64,000 nt of DNA from Maribacter sp. MMG018 (GTDB lineage Bacteria > Bacteroidota > Bacteroidia > Flavobacteriales > Flavobacteriaceae). Positions within the stretch are counted from its first letter, which is position 1; the number at the start of each line of letters is the position of its first letter. The notes below the pieces were generated by a model, which had not been told where the DNA came from, did no database searches, and saw only the letters and a program-made list of their open reading frames with translations. The DNA lies in NCBI RefSeq assembly GCF_018100785.1, contig NZ_JAGJEC010000001.1, forward strand, positions 62,001 to 126,000, given 5' to 3'. The position numbers and the translations under genes were made by a program. Shown one piece after another: positions 40,954-49,822 of this stretch.

Positions 40954-41634
40954 ATGAAAAATATCCTCTCTGTCATTGTTCTAATATTTATGAGTACGAC
41001 CTGTTTTGCACAAAAAGTGAACACCAAAATATTAGAAGAGTTTTCTGAACTTAAAGTGTACGACCGTATAACCGTATCCCTTAAAAAAAGTAATGAAAAC
41101 AAGCTTGTAATTACAGGGGACGATAAAGATGAGGTAAGTATTTCCAATAAGAACGGACTCCTTAAAATTAGAATGGAATTCGACAATTTTATGGACGGTG
41201 ACGAAGCACATGCCACCTTATATTACAATGGCGACTTAACCCTTTTAGATGTAAACGAAAATGCCAAAATAATTTCCGATGAAACCTTTAAAGCGGATAA
41301 AGTGGATATAAGGGGCCAAGAAGGAGGGGTCATTAACTTGACAGTTGACCTGGACGAGGTTTTCGTAAAGGCCGTATCTGGTAGTGAAATTACCCTTACA
41401 GGATCAAGCAAAAAACAAGAAATATCATTAAATACCGGCGGCAAGGCCTATAACAAAGACCTAGACACCTTAGATACCATGGTAACGGTGATGGCAGGCG
41501 GAAGAGCGGATGTAAAGGCTTCCGAAGAGGTAAACGCAAAGGTAAAAGCAGGAGGCTCCATTTATATATACGGTAATCCGAAGAGCATTAAACGCGATAA
41601 GGTATTTGGTGGAAAAATCAAGGAAATGGATTAG
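40954..41634 (+). CDS. GIN-domain (DUF2807) exported protein
   Basis: Exported protein of 226 residues. A signal peptide (1-19, ending CFAQ) precedes one DUF2807 'putative auto-transporter adhesin head GIN' domain. It is a right-handed beta-helix-like repeat of short strands such as VNENAKIISDETFKADKVDI and KASEEVNAKVKAGGSIYIYG. The family is very common in Bacteroidota and its function is unproven. The stop codon TAG (41632-41634) directly abuts the stop of the opposite-strand CPXCG gene (41635-41637), leaving no space for a terminator. Confidence 0.85.
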   Translation: MKNILSVIVLIFMSTTCFAQKVNTKILEEFSELKVYDRITVSLKKSNENKLVITGDDKDEVSISNKNGLLKIRMEFDNFMDGDEAHATLYYNGDLTLLDVNENAKIISDETFKADKVDIRGQEGGVINLTVDLDEVFVKAVSGSEITLTGSSKKQEISLNTGGKAYNKDLDTLDTMVTVMAGGRADVKASEEVNAKVKAGGSIYIYGNPKSIKRDKVFGGKIKEMD

Positions 41635-41817
41635 CTACTGTCCTATTTCCCGAGCTTCAAAAGAAATCAGTTCATTGTTCAGAAAGCTCGAAACAACCTC
41701 TATAGGATTACAACATACTTCGCAATCCTCTACATAGCTTTGTTGGGGTACCGATGGATCCATGAGCATAGAGATATCTTCCCAACAGTAAGGACATTGA
41801 AAAAAATGCTCATACAT
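41635..41817 (-). CDS. CPXCG-motif cysteine-rich small protein
   Basis: Cytosolic 60-residue protein with a zinc-ribbon arrangement: CPYCWEDI (C8, C11) and EDCEVCCNPIEV (C32, C35, C36). The form FFQCPYCWE-x(n)-YVEDCEVCCNPI is that of the CPXCG family, whose role is unknown. It is 14 nt after the membrane protein gene and is the last gene of the minus-strand efflux operon. Its stop abuts that of the GIN-domain gene. Confidence 0.85.
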   Translation of the reverse strand: MYEHFFQCPYCWEDISMLMDPSVPQQSYVEDCEVCCNPIEVVSSFLNNELISFEAREIGQ

Positions 41818-41831
41818 AAAACGGTGTCTAT

Positions 41832-42512
41832 TTAGTGTGTCCCTAATTTTTTGACAAGTTCTTCCAAGGTCATTCTTTGGATAAGGTTGTCGGCATTTGA
41901 AGTAAATATTGTTCTATCCTTAAGTTTTAACCCCAAATTATCATCTTGCGTTTCCAATAACAACTCAGAGGCACTGGCCTTCATTTCCTCCAATTTTACA
42001 TCAAATCGTTTCTTTAAGGTAATCACCCCTTCTAGGTTAGACAACTCAAAGCCCCAATAATCGAACAAACGCCCAATACCACTAAAAAAACGTATTGCAA
42101 TAAATATTAGCGAGGCCATTGCAAGTTTCATAGCCAAGGTAAATACATCTAGCTCATCTCCATTCATAAAAGTGAACACCAGGTCTATGATTCCGTTAAT
42201 TCCGATAAAGAACACCACCAAACCCAAAATCACTGCAAATACATCGGTCAATACCGCATTCGTAGTTCTTGTTACCACAACGCCCTCACCGTCAGATGCC
42301 GCCTTAAAACCAAAATCTTTAAGGTATTCTAAGTTCTTGATTTTTTCGAGCTTTTCAGATATGGCCTTTTCCAATCCGGATACATCGGCTTGCGACAGGT
42401 TTCTTTTTTCTATTTCATTTTTTAAGATTAACTGCGATTCAAAAGTTAGCATAGAATACTGCTGCAACAACTCTAAAAGCTCTTTATCCGTTTTACTACT
42501 GTACATATCCAT
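41832..42512 (-). CDS. Hypothetical membrane protein in the RND operon
   Basis: Protein of about 226 residues. The start MDMYSSKTDKELLELLQQYS is preferred to one 36 nt upstream that would overlap the TolC gene. The N-terminal ~75 residues are charged helices of a type seen in small Bacteroidota proteins (SKTDEEL-x-x-x-x-x-x-YT-x-EA/FESQ-LILKNEIEKR). Two membrane helices follow at about 94-118 and 128-150, then a soluble ~80-residue domain. No enzyme motif is visible. It lies between the TolC-like gene and the CPXCG gene. Confidence 0.65.
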   Translation of the reverse strand: MDMYSSKTDKELLELLQQYSMLTFESQLILKNEIEKRNLSQADVSGLEKAISEKLEKIKNLEYLKDFGFKAASDGEGVVVTRTTNAVLTDVFAVILGLVVFFIGINGIIDLVFTFMNGDELDVFTLAMKLAMASLIFIAIRFFSGIGRLFDYWGFELSNLEGVITLKKRFDVKLEEMKASASELLLETQDDNLGLKLKDRTIFTSNADNLIQRMTLEELVKKLGTH

Positions 42513-42534
42513 TACTTTTAAGTTGACCTCTAGG

Positions 42535-43896
42535 TTATAATTCAACATTTAACAACTGGCCCGTAAGTTGTAGCAACTGTAGCTCGGCCAATTTAGCATC
42601 GTATTTCGCTAAATTCTTATTTGTTTGGGCATTTAATAAATTGATCTGCGCCTGCCTAAACTCTATTGAGGTTATTCTACCCAATTCGAACTGTTCTTTC
42701 GACCTTTCAAAGTTGTTCTGATTGGTAATTACATTTTGCTCTTGAATTCTGTATATCTTCAACATGTTCTCATAAATGGCCATAGCATTCTGCATATCCC
42801 TATTTACCTCGAGTTCCACCTGTTTTTTTAACAATTCTTGATTTTCATAAGCAATTTTAGCATTTTTTACCCGTACCGTGGTACTACCACCATCGAACAA
42901 ATTCCATGTTAAGCTGGCACCCAATGCCAGGTTATAGTTAGTACGGTTGGTACCTGGAAATATTTGTCCCGGAATAAAAGAGGATGGCGCACTCTGGTTT
43001 AGGTTCCACCCATAAGAGCCACTTAGACCAATAGTTGGCAAATACCCTGATTTGCTGACCTTGATATCGTACTCGTTTATCTGAAGGTTCTTTTCGGTCT
43101 GTAAAATTGCCACATTATTGGACATGGCTTTCTCCATATATTCTACCAGTTTTATTCTTGGAATGAAATTTATCAGTGTATCTACCAAAAATTTTTCATT
43201 AAGATCTTGGTTCAATATTACATTCAGGTCTCTTTTGGCATTTGCCAATTGCTGCTCTATATTCAATAAATTGATGCTATCATTGGTAACATCTACCTGT
43301 GCATTTAAAATATCCAACTTCGTATTCTGTCCGTATTCAAAAGAATACTCTGCCCTGGTAATTCGCTGTTTCGATATTTCCAAAGCTTTCTCTTGTACAT
43401 TTTTATTCTCCGTTAGGCGGGCAACTTCAAAGTAAACACTAAACATCTGAAGCATCGTATTCTCTATCGTCTCTCTGGCCTGCAGCTCACTCAAACGATA
43501 TTGCTCCTTCAATTTTTTGTAATTGTACAGTCTTCCCAAACCATCGAACAGTGTATAGTTTAACTGCAAAGTAGAGCTATATGTTTGTGATTCCGCATCA
43601 TCTATAACAATATCTGCCCTGGGTTCCCCACTGTCTTCGAACTGACCTGGATATTCTGTAGTACTGTCCAAATTATTATAATTTGCCCCGGCCGTACCGG
43701 TAAGTGTTGGCAAATACCCCGAATTTAAAATACCAGCATTGTTTTCTGCTATGTCTACCTGGTTTTTGGCTATTTCTATTCCAAAATTACTCTCTAAGGC
43801 CTTAGCGACCGCTTCCTCTTTTGAAAGCACGTTTTCTTGGGCAACGACTAGAGCGGAAAACGATAAAAGGAAACAGGTTAATCTAAACTTTACCAT
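42535..43896 (-). CDS. TolC-family outer-membrane efflux protein
   Basis: Outer-membrane channel of 453 residues. Signal peptide (1-19, ending VVAQ) and two OEP repeats of long amphipathic helices, the first around 40-215 and the second around 250-445. It shows typical openings EAVAKALESNFGIEIAKNQV and GRITSIEFRQAQINLLNAQ. The central part gives the strand segments of the barrel (YSSTLQLNYTLFDG, LALGASLTWNLFDG). It would serve as exit duct for the RND pump encoded 57 nt upstream. Confidence 0.9.
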   Translation of the reverse strand: MVKFRLTCFLLSFSALVVAQENVLSKEEAVAKALESNFGIEIAKNQVDIAENNAGILNSGYLPTLTGTAGANYNNLDSTTEYPGQFEDSGEPRADIVIDDAESQTYSSTLQLNYTLFDGLGRLYNYKKLKEQYRLSELQARETIENTMLQMFSVYFEVARLTENKNVQEKALEISKQRITRAEYSFEYGQNTKLDILNAQVDVTNDSINLLNIEQQLANAKRDLNVILNQDLNEKFLVDTLINFIPRIKLVEYMEKAMSNNVAILQTEKNLQINEYDIKVSKSGYLPTIGLSGSYGWNLNQSAPSSFIPGQIFPGTNRTNYNLALGASLTWNLFDGGSTTVRVKNAKIAYENQELLKKQVELEVNRDMQNAMAIYENMLKIYRIQEQNVITNQNNFERSKEQFELGRITSIEFRQAQINLLNAQTNKNLAKYDAKLAELQLLQLTGQLLNVEL

Positions 43897-43953
43897 TATA
43901 TTTTTTCTTCTAATTCTTTATAATTCATCACTGTCTGTGGCTGTACCATTATG

Positions 43954-46900
43954 TTAGTGGTGTTTTTCCCCTTCTAAATGAGCCGATTCCTTTTTCTCTA
44001 TAATGGCACGTTCCACTTCTTCTTTGGTTATCTTATGCCCTGATGCCAACATTCTGTTTTTCGATTTTAGTTTATTGCTAAAAGATAAAAACAAAGGCAA
44101 CATTAGTAATGTAAGTACGGTTGCAATTGCGATACCATAGGCAATAGAAATTGCCATTGGTTTTAAGAATTGTGCCTGCCTACTGGTTTCTGCCATTAGG
44201 GGCGCCAAACCGGCTATGGTAGTAATAGAAGTCAGAAAAATTGCCCTGAACCTAGATTTTCCGGCTTCAAGAATAGCACTATCAAAGGTCATACCCTCCC
44301 TAAGATTGGTATTGAACTTGCCTATAAGAACCAGACCATCGTTCACCATAATACCTATCAAAGCTATTATACCCAAAAGGGAAATTACATTTATAGGAAA
44401 ATCATGTATCCAATGCCCCCAAGCTACGGCCGTAAAACTAAATGGCACCAAAAGCAGCAACATTAACGGTTGGCTAAAGCTTCTAAAGGTAAATGCTATG
44501 GTAATGTATATAAGCATTAAAATAGATAGCCCCACCAATTTTAAAGATCCTGTTAATTTATCAAGTTCCCTATTCTGTCCTTCGTAAGATGGTGATACCG
44601 TTGGGTATCTAGATTGTATGTCGGGCATTATTACATTTTGAATCTCGGTCATTATTTCGGTAGGACTATCTTTCGCGTCCTTCAAATCTGCCGATACCTG
44701 AATCTCTCTACGCCCTTCCAATCTATTTATGGCCACATCACCACGTTCTATGGTATATTCCGCAATTTCTTTTAAAGGAACCCTTTCTCCTGTAGGAGTA
44801 ATAATCCGCATATCGTCCAGATTGGTTATCGAAGAACGATTTTCTCGATCGTAACGCACCCAAACCCTGATCTCATCTTGCGATCTTTGAAAACGTTGCG
44901 CCTGTACCCCAAAGAAACCGGCCCTTACCTGACTCATTACCGTGCTAAGGTCCAAGCCCAACAAATAGGCATTTTCTTTAAGCTGAAGTCTTATTTCTTT
45001 AATACCGGCAGGGTCGTTATCGGAAATATCCTTTAATCTGCTATTGTTTTTCAATACAGATTTAAGTTCTTCCTTGGCCGCCTTAAGTTCTTCTATATTA
45101 TTTCCCAATAGCGATACGGAGACCGGGGACCCACCAAAATTACCTCCAGATCCATAGATCAGACTTTCTACCCCAACTACAGGCCCTACCAACTCTTCCA
45201 ATCTACTGGTAATCATATCCGCAACGATCTCATTGGGCCTTTCCTCACCGGGCAACAGGTTAATCGAAAGTTTTGCCGTAGAAGAACCAGGACCTATACG
45301 TCTGATCATATTTTCAAAAAGCACCTTATCGGTACCTTTTAAATACTTCTCTGTAAGCTCCTGATTTACTATTTCTGCCTTTTCTTCTATGAATGTAATA
45401 ATGGAATCGGTAATTTTCTCATTTGTACCGTTAGGCATTTCCAATTCTATACTTACCTGATCACTGGCTACCCTAGGAAAAAAGGCCGTTCTTATAATTC
45501 CTCCTCCAACAGAAGCGAACGTTAACACCAAGGCTACAGCAAAAAAACTAAAGGTCAGCACCTTATATTTCATAGCAAAATGCAGTGCGGGTGCATATAG
45601 TTTATCTCTCATCCAAGACATAAACTTGTCTCCCGTTTCATTGATCACCCTTAGTTTGGCAAAAGCATTTGCCAACCCTTCTTTAGGTTTATTATCCATA
45701 GGCTGCAATGCTTTTGAATGCGCCAAGTGGGCTGGAAGAATTATCAGGGCCTCTACGAGCGAAACTACCAATGTTAAAATAACGATTACAGAAACCTCAC
45801 CAAAGAACTCCCCGATCCTACTATCTAGAAAAAGGAATATAGAAAAAGCAAGAAGGGTCGTTATAATGGCCGATATTATCGGGGGCAATACTTCCATAGT
45901 ACCATCTACGGCTGCCTGCACGGGAGATTTCCCTTTCTCATAATGCTGATAAATATTTTCAGCGATCACAATACCGTCATCTACCAAAATACCGATAACG
46001 ATAATCATTCCGAACAAAGAGAGCACATTGATGGTCACATTAAAAAAGCCGGCAAATACAAACATCCCCAAAAATGCCACTGGCAGACCAAAAGCAACCC
46101 AAAATGCCAATCTTGTGTTTAAGAACAGGGAAAGAAATACCAAAACCAAGATCATACCCATGATGGCATTCTCTGTCAGCAATTGCGTTCTTTGAACCAA
46201 TGTCTTTGATTGGTCAGAAACGATATCCAACTTAACGTTGTTATGTTTTTGGTTGAATTCTTCTATATATTCCTTTACATTTTCGGCAGACTGTATCAAG
46301 TCTTCGGTATTCGTACTTGTAATCGATGTATTTACGGATAGGTTTCCATCAAAATAAGTGGCATTGGGAGTTTCCGAAAAACGATCCCTGACCACAGCCA
46401 CGTCTTTTAAACGAACGGTACTACCTGAGGCATCGGCCCTTACGATCAAGTTAGAAAGTTCATCACCGTAATAAGAACGGTTGTTGGCCCTGATCAAATA
46501 TTCTTCAGCATCGGTCTTAATATTACCCCCCGTAACCAAAATATTGGCATTGCCAACCGCCGCGGCCACCTCTGTAAAAGAAATTCCGTAGGCCAGTAGA
46601 CTATTTTCGTTTACGGCAATTTCGATTTCCTCGTCCGGAAAACCTGAAATCTCTATTTGTGAAATACCTTCGATCGCCCTTAGGTCATTTTCAATTTCCC
46701 TACCTACGCTTTTTAAAGTTGCCAATGGTATATGATCACCGCTAATGGCAAAGGAGATGGTTTGGCGAACCGCTTCCAATTTTGACACTATCAAGGGTTC
46801 CATACCCGTAGGAAAACTAGGCACTCGGTCTACAGCATTTTTAACCTCTAAGAGCATAAAATCAATATCTCTGCCCTTTTCTATCTCTACATTAATGGTT

Positions 46901-47169
46901 CCGCTGTTTTCCCTTGAAGTAGAGGTAACCCTATCTACACCTTCCAAACCTTTTAGGTTGTCCTCTATTTTAAGCACTATACCTTCTTCTACCTCTAACG
47001 GAGAAGCTCCGGGATAGGTAATGGCAATCGAAATATTTTTAGAATCCGTTAAGGGAAAGAAAGATGATTTAAGCGATTTTGCACCGACTATACCAAAAAG
47101 TGCAAAAGAAATTACTACCACATTTACCGCAACATGGTACCTAATAAAATATTCTATGATCTTACGCAT
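43954..47169 (-). CDS. RND efflux pump inner-membrane transporter (AcrB/Swr-type)
   Basis: Proton-driven transporter of 1071 residues, normal for AcrB/MexB-like pumps. The first helix (about 10-30) leads into the porter domain (ITYPGASPLEVEEGIVLKIED), and the second half restarts near residue 530 (MKYKVLTFSFFAVALVLTF). The family motifs GMIIVIGILVDDGIVIAENI (the acidic proton-relay pair region of TM4) and LIGIMVNDGLVLIGKFN are in place. The sequence is closest in style to broad HAE1 pumps without a diagnosable substrate. It overlaps the adaptor gene by 1 nt and precedes the TolC gene. The final ~40 residues are charged and end EGEKHH. Confidence 0.92.
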   Translation of the reverse strand: MRKIIEYFIRYHVAVNVVVISFALFGIVGAKSLKSSFFPLTDSKNISIAITYPGASPLEVEEGIVLKIEDNLKGLEGVDRVTSTSRENSGTINVEIEKGRDIDFMLLEVKNAVDRVPSFPTGMEPLIVSKLEAVRQTISFAISGDHIPLATLKSVGREIENDLRAIEGISQIEISGFPDEEIEIAVNENSLLAYGISFTEVAAAVGNANILVTGGNIKTDAEEYLIRANNRSYYGDELSNLIVRADASGSTVRLKDVAVVRDRFSETPNATYFDGNLSVNTSITSTNTEDLIQSAENVKEYIEEFNQKHNNVKLDIVSDQSKTLVQRTQLLTENAIMGMILVLVFLSLFLNTRLAFWVAFGLPVAFLGMFVFAGFFNVTINVLSLFGMIIVIGILVDDGIVIAENIYQHYEKGKSPVQAAVDGTMEVLPPIISAIITTLLAFSIFLFLDSRIGEFFGEVSVIVILTLVVSLVEALIILPAHLAHSKALQPMDNKPKEGLANAFAKLRVINETGDKFMSWMRDKLYAPALHFAMKYKVLTFSFFAVALVLTFASVGGGIIRTAFFPRVASDQVSIELEMPNGTNEKITDSIITFIEEKAEIVNQELTEKYLKGTDKVLFENMIRRIGPGSSTAKLSINLLPGEERPNEIVADMITSRLEELVGPVVGVESLIYGSGGNFGGSPVSVSLLGNNIEELKAAKEELKSVLKNNSRLKDISDNDPAGIKEIRLQLKENAYLLGLDLSTVMSQVRAGFFGVQAQRFQRSQDEIRVWVRYDRENRSSITNLDDMRIITPTGERVPLKEIAEYTIERGDVAINRLEGRREIQVSADLKDAKDSPTEIMTEIQNVIMPDIQSRYPTVSPSYEGQNRELDKLTGSLKLVGLSILMLIYITIAFTFRSFSQPLMLLLLVPFSFTAVAWGHWIHDFPINVISLLGIIALIGIMVNDGLVLIGKFNTNLREGMTFDSAILEAGKSRFRAIFLTSITTIAGLAPLMAETSRQAQFLKPMAISIAYGIAIATVLTLLMLPLFLSFSNKLKSKNRMLASGHKITKEEVERAIIEKKESAHLEGEKHH

Positions 47170-48299
47170 TATTCTTCTGAGTTATCTGGTTGGTCCTTAT
47201 ACACTTTAACGGCCATTCCCGTATATGCCCCTACCAAAGGTTTGGACAATATAACCTCTCCGTCGGGAACATTCTTTAGCACCACACTTTTCTCTGAAAA
47301 GTACACAGGCCTAACATCTATAAGATCTAATACAGAATCTCTTACAACAAATATCTTATTGCCCTCAAGCAACAAACTTCTATCTATCTCAATAGCATTT
47401 TCCTCTTTTCTGGCGTCTAGATCAGCCTCTAGGTACATACCTTCCTTAAGATTTTTATCTTTCACCTCAATATAGGCCTTGATCGTTTGGGAAGCTTGGT
47501 CTACCCTACCGTTGACTCTTGCAACTTTACCTTTATAAACAGTGTTGTCGTCTAAATTGGTCAATGCTACGGACTCTCCCAACTTTAACAAATCGGAATA
47601 AGATTTACTAATGGACACCTCAAGTTCGTACACATCGGGATTGATGTACTCCCCCAATTTTTGACCAGATCTTACCAACGTACCCTCTGTTACCAAGGCT
47701 TCTGTAAGTACGCCTGTGAACGGTGCCACTATGCGATACTTTGATAGACGCTGTTCTAGATTTTTTACGCTGTAGTAACTGGTCAATATTCCCCTTCCGG
47801 TGATAAAAAACCGTTCACTTTCCGAGGACATCTCTGGTAATGGAGGTACGCTTTTTGTCATATCAAAATTGTTCAGATATGCCTGCCACTTAGGATAGAA
47901 ATCTGGATAATCTAAACGTAGATCCGGCATTATTGAGGTTAACTCGTTGTACAAACTACTTTTGGCAGATTGCACACTAGCAGCATATTCCTCCGCATCG
48001 ATACTTATTATCGTTTCTCCTTTACGGTAGGTCTGCCCTTCTTTGAACAATTTACTCCCTTTTTTAAATACGCCTTGTACCTCGGCATATAACTCAACTC
48101 TTTGTTTGGCTGACAAATTACCGTTAGCCGTAACCACTATAGGTACATTTTGGTTCTTAACTACTTCGGTAAAGACAGTCTTTACTACCTTCTCAACCTT
48201 TGGTTTAAAAGTTTTTTTGCTATCGATAATGATTTGGGCAAGAAAGAAGGAAACTATTATTAATACAATACCTAGTCCGGTAAAGATGATTTTTCGCAT
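47169..48299 (-). CDS. RND efflux periplasmic adaptor (HlyD/MFP family)
   Basis: Periplasmic adaptor of 376 residues tethered by an N-terminal helix (5-24). The lipoyl half-motif around residues 55-95 (VVTANGNLSAKQRVELYAEVQGV) and its partner at about 180-205 (RIVAPFTGVLTEALVTEGT) are typical. A short coiled helical hairpin lies between them (about 105-170), and beta-barrel and membrane-proximal domains follow. It bridges the RND transporter and TolC-like channel of the same operon. Promoter and direct repeats lie upstream at 48341-48413. Confidence 0.9.
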   Translation of the reverse strand: MRKIIFTGLGIVLIIVSFFLAQIIIDSKKTFKPKVEKVVKTVFTEVVKNQNVPIVVTANGNLSAKQRVELYAEVQGVFKKGSKLFKEGQTYRKGETIISIDAEEYAASVQSAKSSLYNELTSIMPDLRLDYPDFYPKWQAYLNNFDMTKSVPPLPEMSSESERFFITGRGILTSYYSVKNLEQRLSKYRIVAPFTGVLTEALVTEGTLVRSGQKLGEYINPDVYELEVSISKSYSDLLKLGESVALTNLDDNTVYKGKVARVNGRVDQASQTIKAYIEVKDKNLKEGMYLEADLDARKEENAIEIDRSLLLEGNKIFVVRDSVLDLIDVRPVYFSEKSVVLKNVPDGEVILSKPLVGAYTGMAVKVYKDQPDNSEE

Positions 48300-48340
48300 T
48301 TTAGTTTTGGTTTTTAAACTTTGTTTTTGCCTAAAGTGAA

Positions 48341-48413
48341 CAAATATATTCGAATGGTTGTTTAGGATATTTTTTTATAAAGTGAAACGTCTAATTTAAT
48401 CAGTGAAACGTCT
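48341..48413 (-). promoter_or_regulatory. Promoter of the RND operon with two 12-bp direct repeats
   Basis: On the minus strand TATATTTG (48341-48348) is a consensus -7 element 42 nt from the adaptor start. No -33 element exists; instead AGTGAAACGTCT (plus strand) occurs at 48381-48392 and again at 48402-48413, 21 bp apart, about 46-78 nt upstream of the likely start point. This is the typical position and phasing of an activator such as a LytTR or OmpR-type response regulator. Confidence 0.65.
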
Positions 48414-48725
48414 TTCATTTTACTTTAACTTTTATGTAACAGTAATTTTTTATCATGGTTTAATTTGCACACAAACGAGAAAAAAAACCGTATAAAAATA
48501 GACCAATACAACTAATTATCTACCAATTAGATACATCGAACCCACTATTATAATTTGGGCGAATCTACAAAAAAACAAGGTCTGTCAAATACGCATCCAA
48601 GGTTAAAAATATCATAAAAAAACTTGAAAATTTTAATAAAAAAAGAAAACAATACGGTAATATGCTTTATAATTTTTCACTTCACAAAAAGCCTTTAGAT
48701 CCAATTACACCCACTCTTTAAAAAC
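48414..48725. other. AT-rich intergenic region
   Basis: No coding sequence was recognised. The region separates the promoter of the efflux operon from the terminator of the LRR gene. Confidence 0.4.
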
Positions 48726-48757
48726 AAAAAAGAGGCGCCTAACAACACCTCTTTTTT
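48726..48757 (-). terminator. Terminator of the LRR gene
   Basis: AAAAAAGAGG (48726-48735) pairs with CCTCTTTTTT (48748-48757) around a 12-nt loop. It lies 33 nt beyond the stop of the minus-strand LRR gene. Confidence 0.75.
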
Positions 48758-48790
48758 CACCAAACTAACTAAAAGTGTAAACTACTACTC

Positions 48791-49666
48791 TTACTCTTCA
48801 ATATCCTCAAATTTTGTATCGGCCATTCTAGTCTTACTAAACTTAAGATCTTTGTATTCGAAATCTCTTTTATCACCGTCAAAATCAAAAACCAAAAACT
48901 CTCTATTTTCGAACACTTCCAAATTCTTGAAAGATTCGAACTTATTATTCTGTATTTGAAATATTTCTAGATTGGCCAATTGACCAAATTCTTTTGGTAT
49001 CTCGCCTTTAAAACTATTATTTGCCAAAACCAGCTCTTTAAGTTTTTTTAAGTTACCCATTTCACCCGGTATAACACCTTCCAATGCATTTTCGAACAAG
49101 CCCAATGTTTCCAATTCGGTTAACTCGCCCAAAGATTCAGGTATAGTTCCCCTAAGGGCATTACTGGATAAGTTTAATACCTTAAGTTTTTTTATTTCAC
49201 CAATACTCTCAGGTATACTACCTGAAATAAAATTATTAAAAGCAGTAAGTTCCTCTAAATTGGCAAGACTACCTATATTAGAAGGTAACCCCCCCTTTAT
49301 TCTGTTCATTTCCAACTTTAACACCTTAAGGTTAGGTATATAAGCTATCTCTTCAGGTAACTGCCCGGTAATAGAATTAAAAGCCAAGTTTAAGACCTTT
49401 AAATGCTCCAATTTGGAAAGGTCTGAGGGCAAAGGCCCCATTAAGTTATTTCTGAACAAGTTTATCTCTACAACCTTATCGTCTTCTACCTTTACACCAT
49501 ACCACTCTGAAACTGGCTGTTTTAAATTCCACTTTTTTATCCAATGTGCACCGTTGGTACTTGTATATAGGGACAAAAGTGCCTTCTTTTCCTTTTTAGA
49601 AACCTCGGCCATACCAAAACTTGATGTTAGCAGGGCAACGAATAAAAGAGTGTAAAGCTTTTTCAT
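48791..49666 (-). CDS. Exported leucine-rich repeat protein
   Basis: Exported protein of 291 residues: a signal peptide (1-20), then the cap segment SLYTSTNGAHWIKKWNLKQP with the conserved NGxxW-x-x-xWN pattern. About eight plant-type LRRs follow (about 65-255), e.g. LKVLNLSSNALRGTIPESLG. The last ~35 residues are polar and carry no T9SS sorting domain, so it is probably periplasmic or released otherwise. It resembles the LRR portion of the T9SS-secreted protein at 25549-27954, including the cap. The function is likely ligand or protein binding. It is monocistronic. Confidence 0.82.
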   Translation of the reverse strand: MKKLYTLLFVALLTSSFGMAEVSKKEKKALLSLYTSTNGAHWIKKWNLKQPVSEWYGVKVEDDKVVEINLFRNNLMGPLPSDLSKLEHLKVLNLAFNSITGQLPEEIAYIPNLKVLKLEMNRIKGGLPSNIGSLANLEELTAFNNFISGSIPESIGEIKKLKVLNLSSNALRGTIPESLGELTELETLGLFENALEGVIPGEMGNLKKLKELVLANNSFKGEIPKEFGQLANLEIFQIQNNKFESFKNLEVFENREFLVFDFDGDKRDFEYKDLKFSKTRMADTKFEDIEE

Positions 49667-49822
49667 AACTATGTTAGTTTAAATTGCGGCTTGGTGTTTT
49701 TAAGAATTCTCCTACAAATTTGCATTAATAACGCCACAATGTCAAAATTTATCGTTGAAGTGACGTATTTTGTTGTAAAAACCTGAATAATTGTGGTGAA
49801 AATAGAGGAAAAGTATGTTTTT

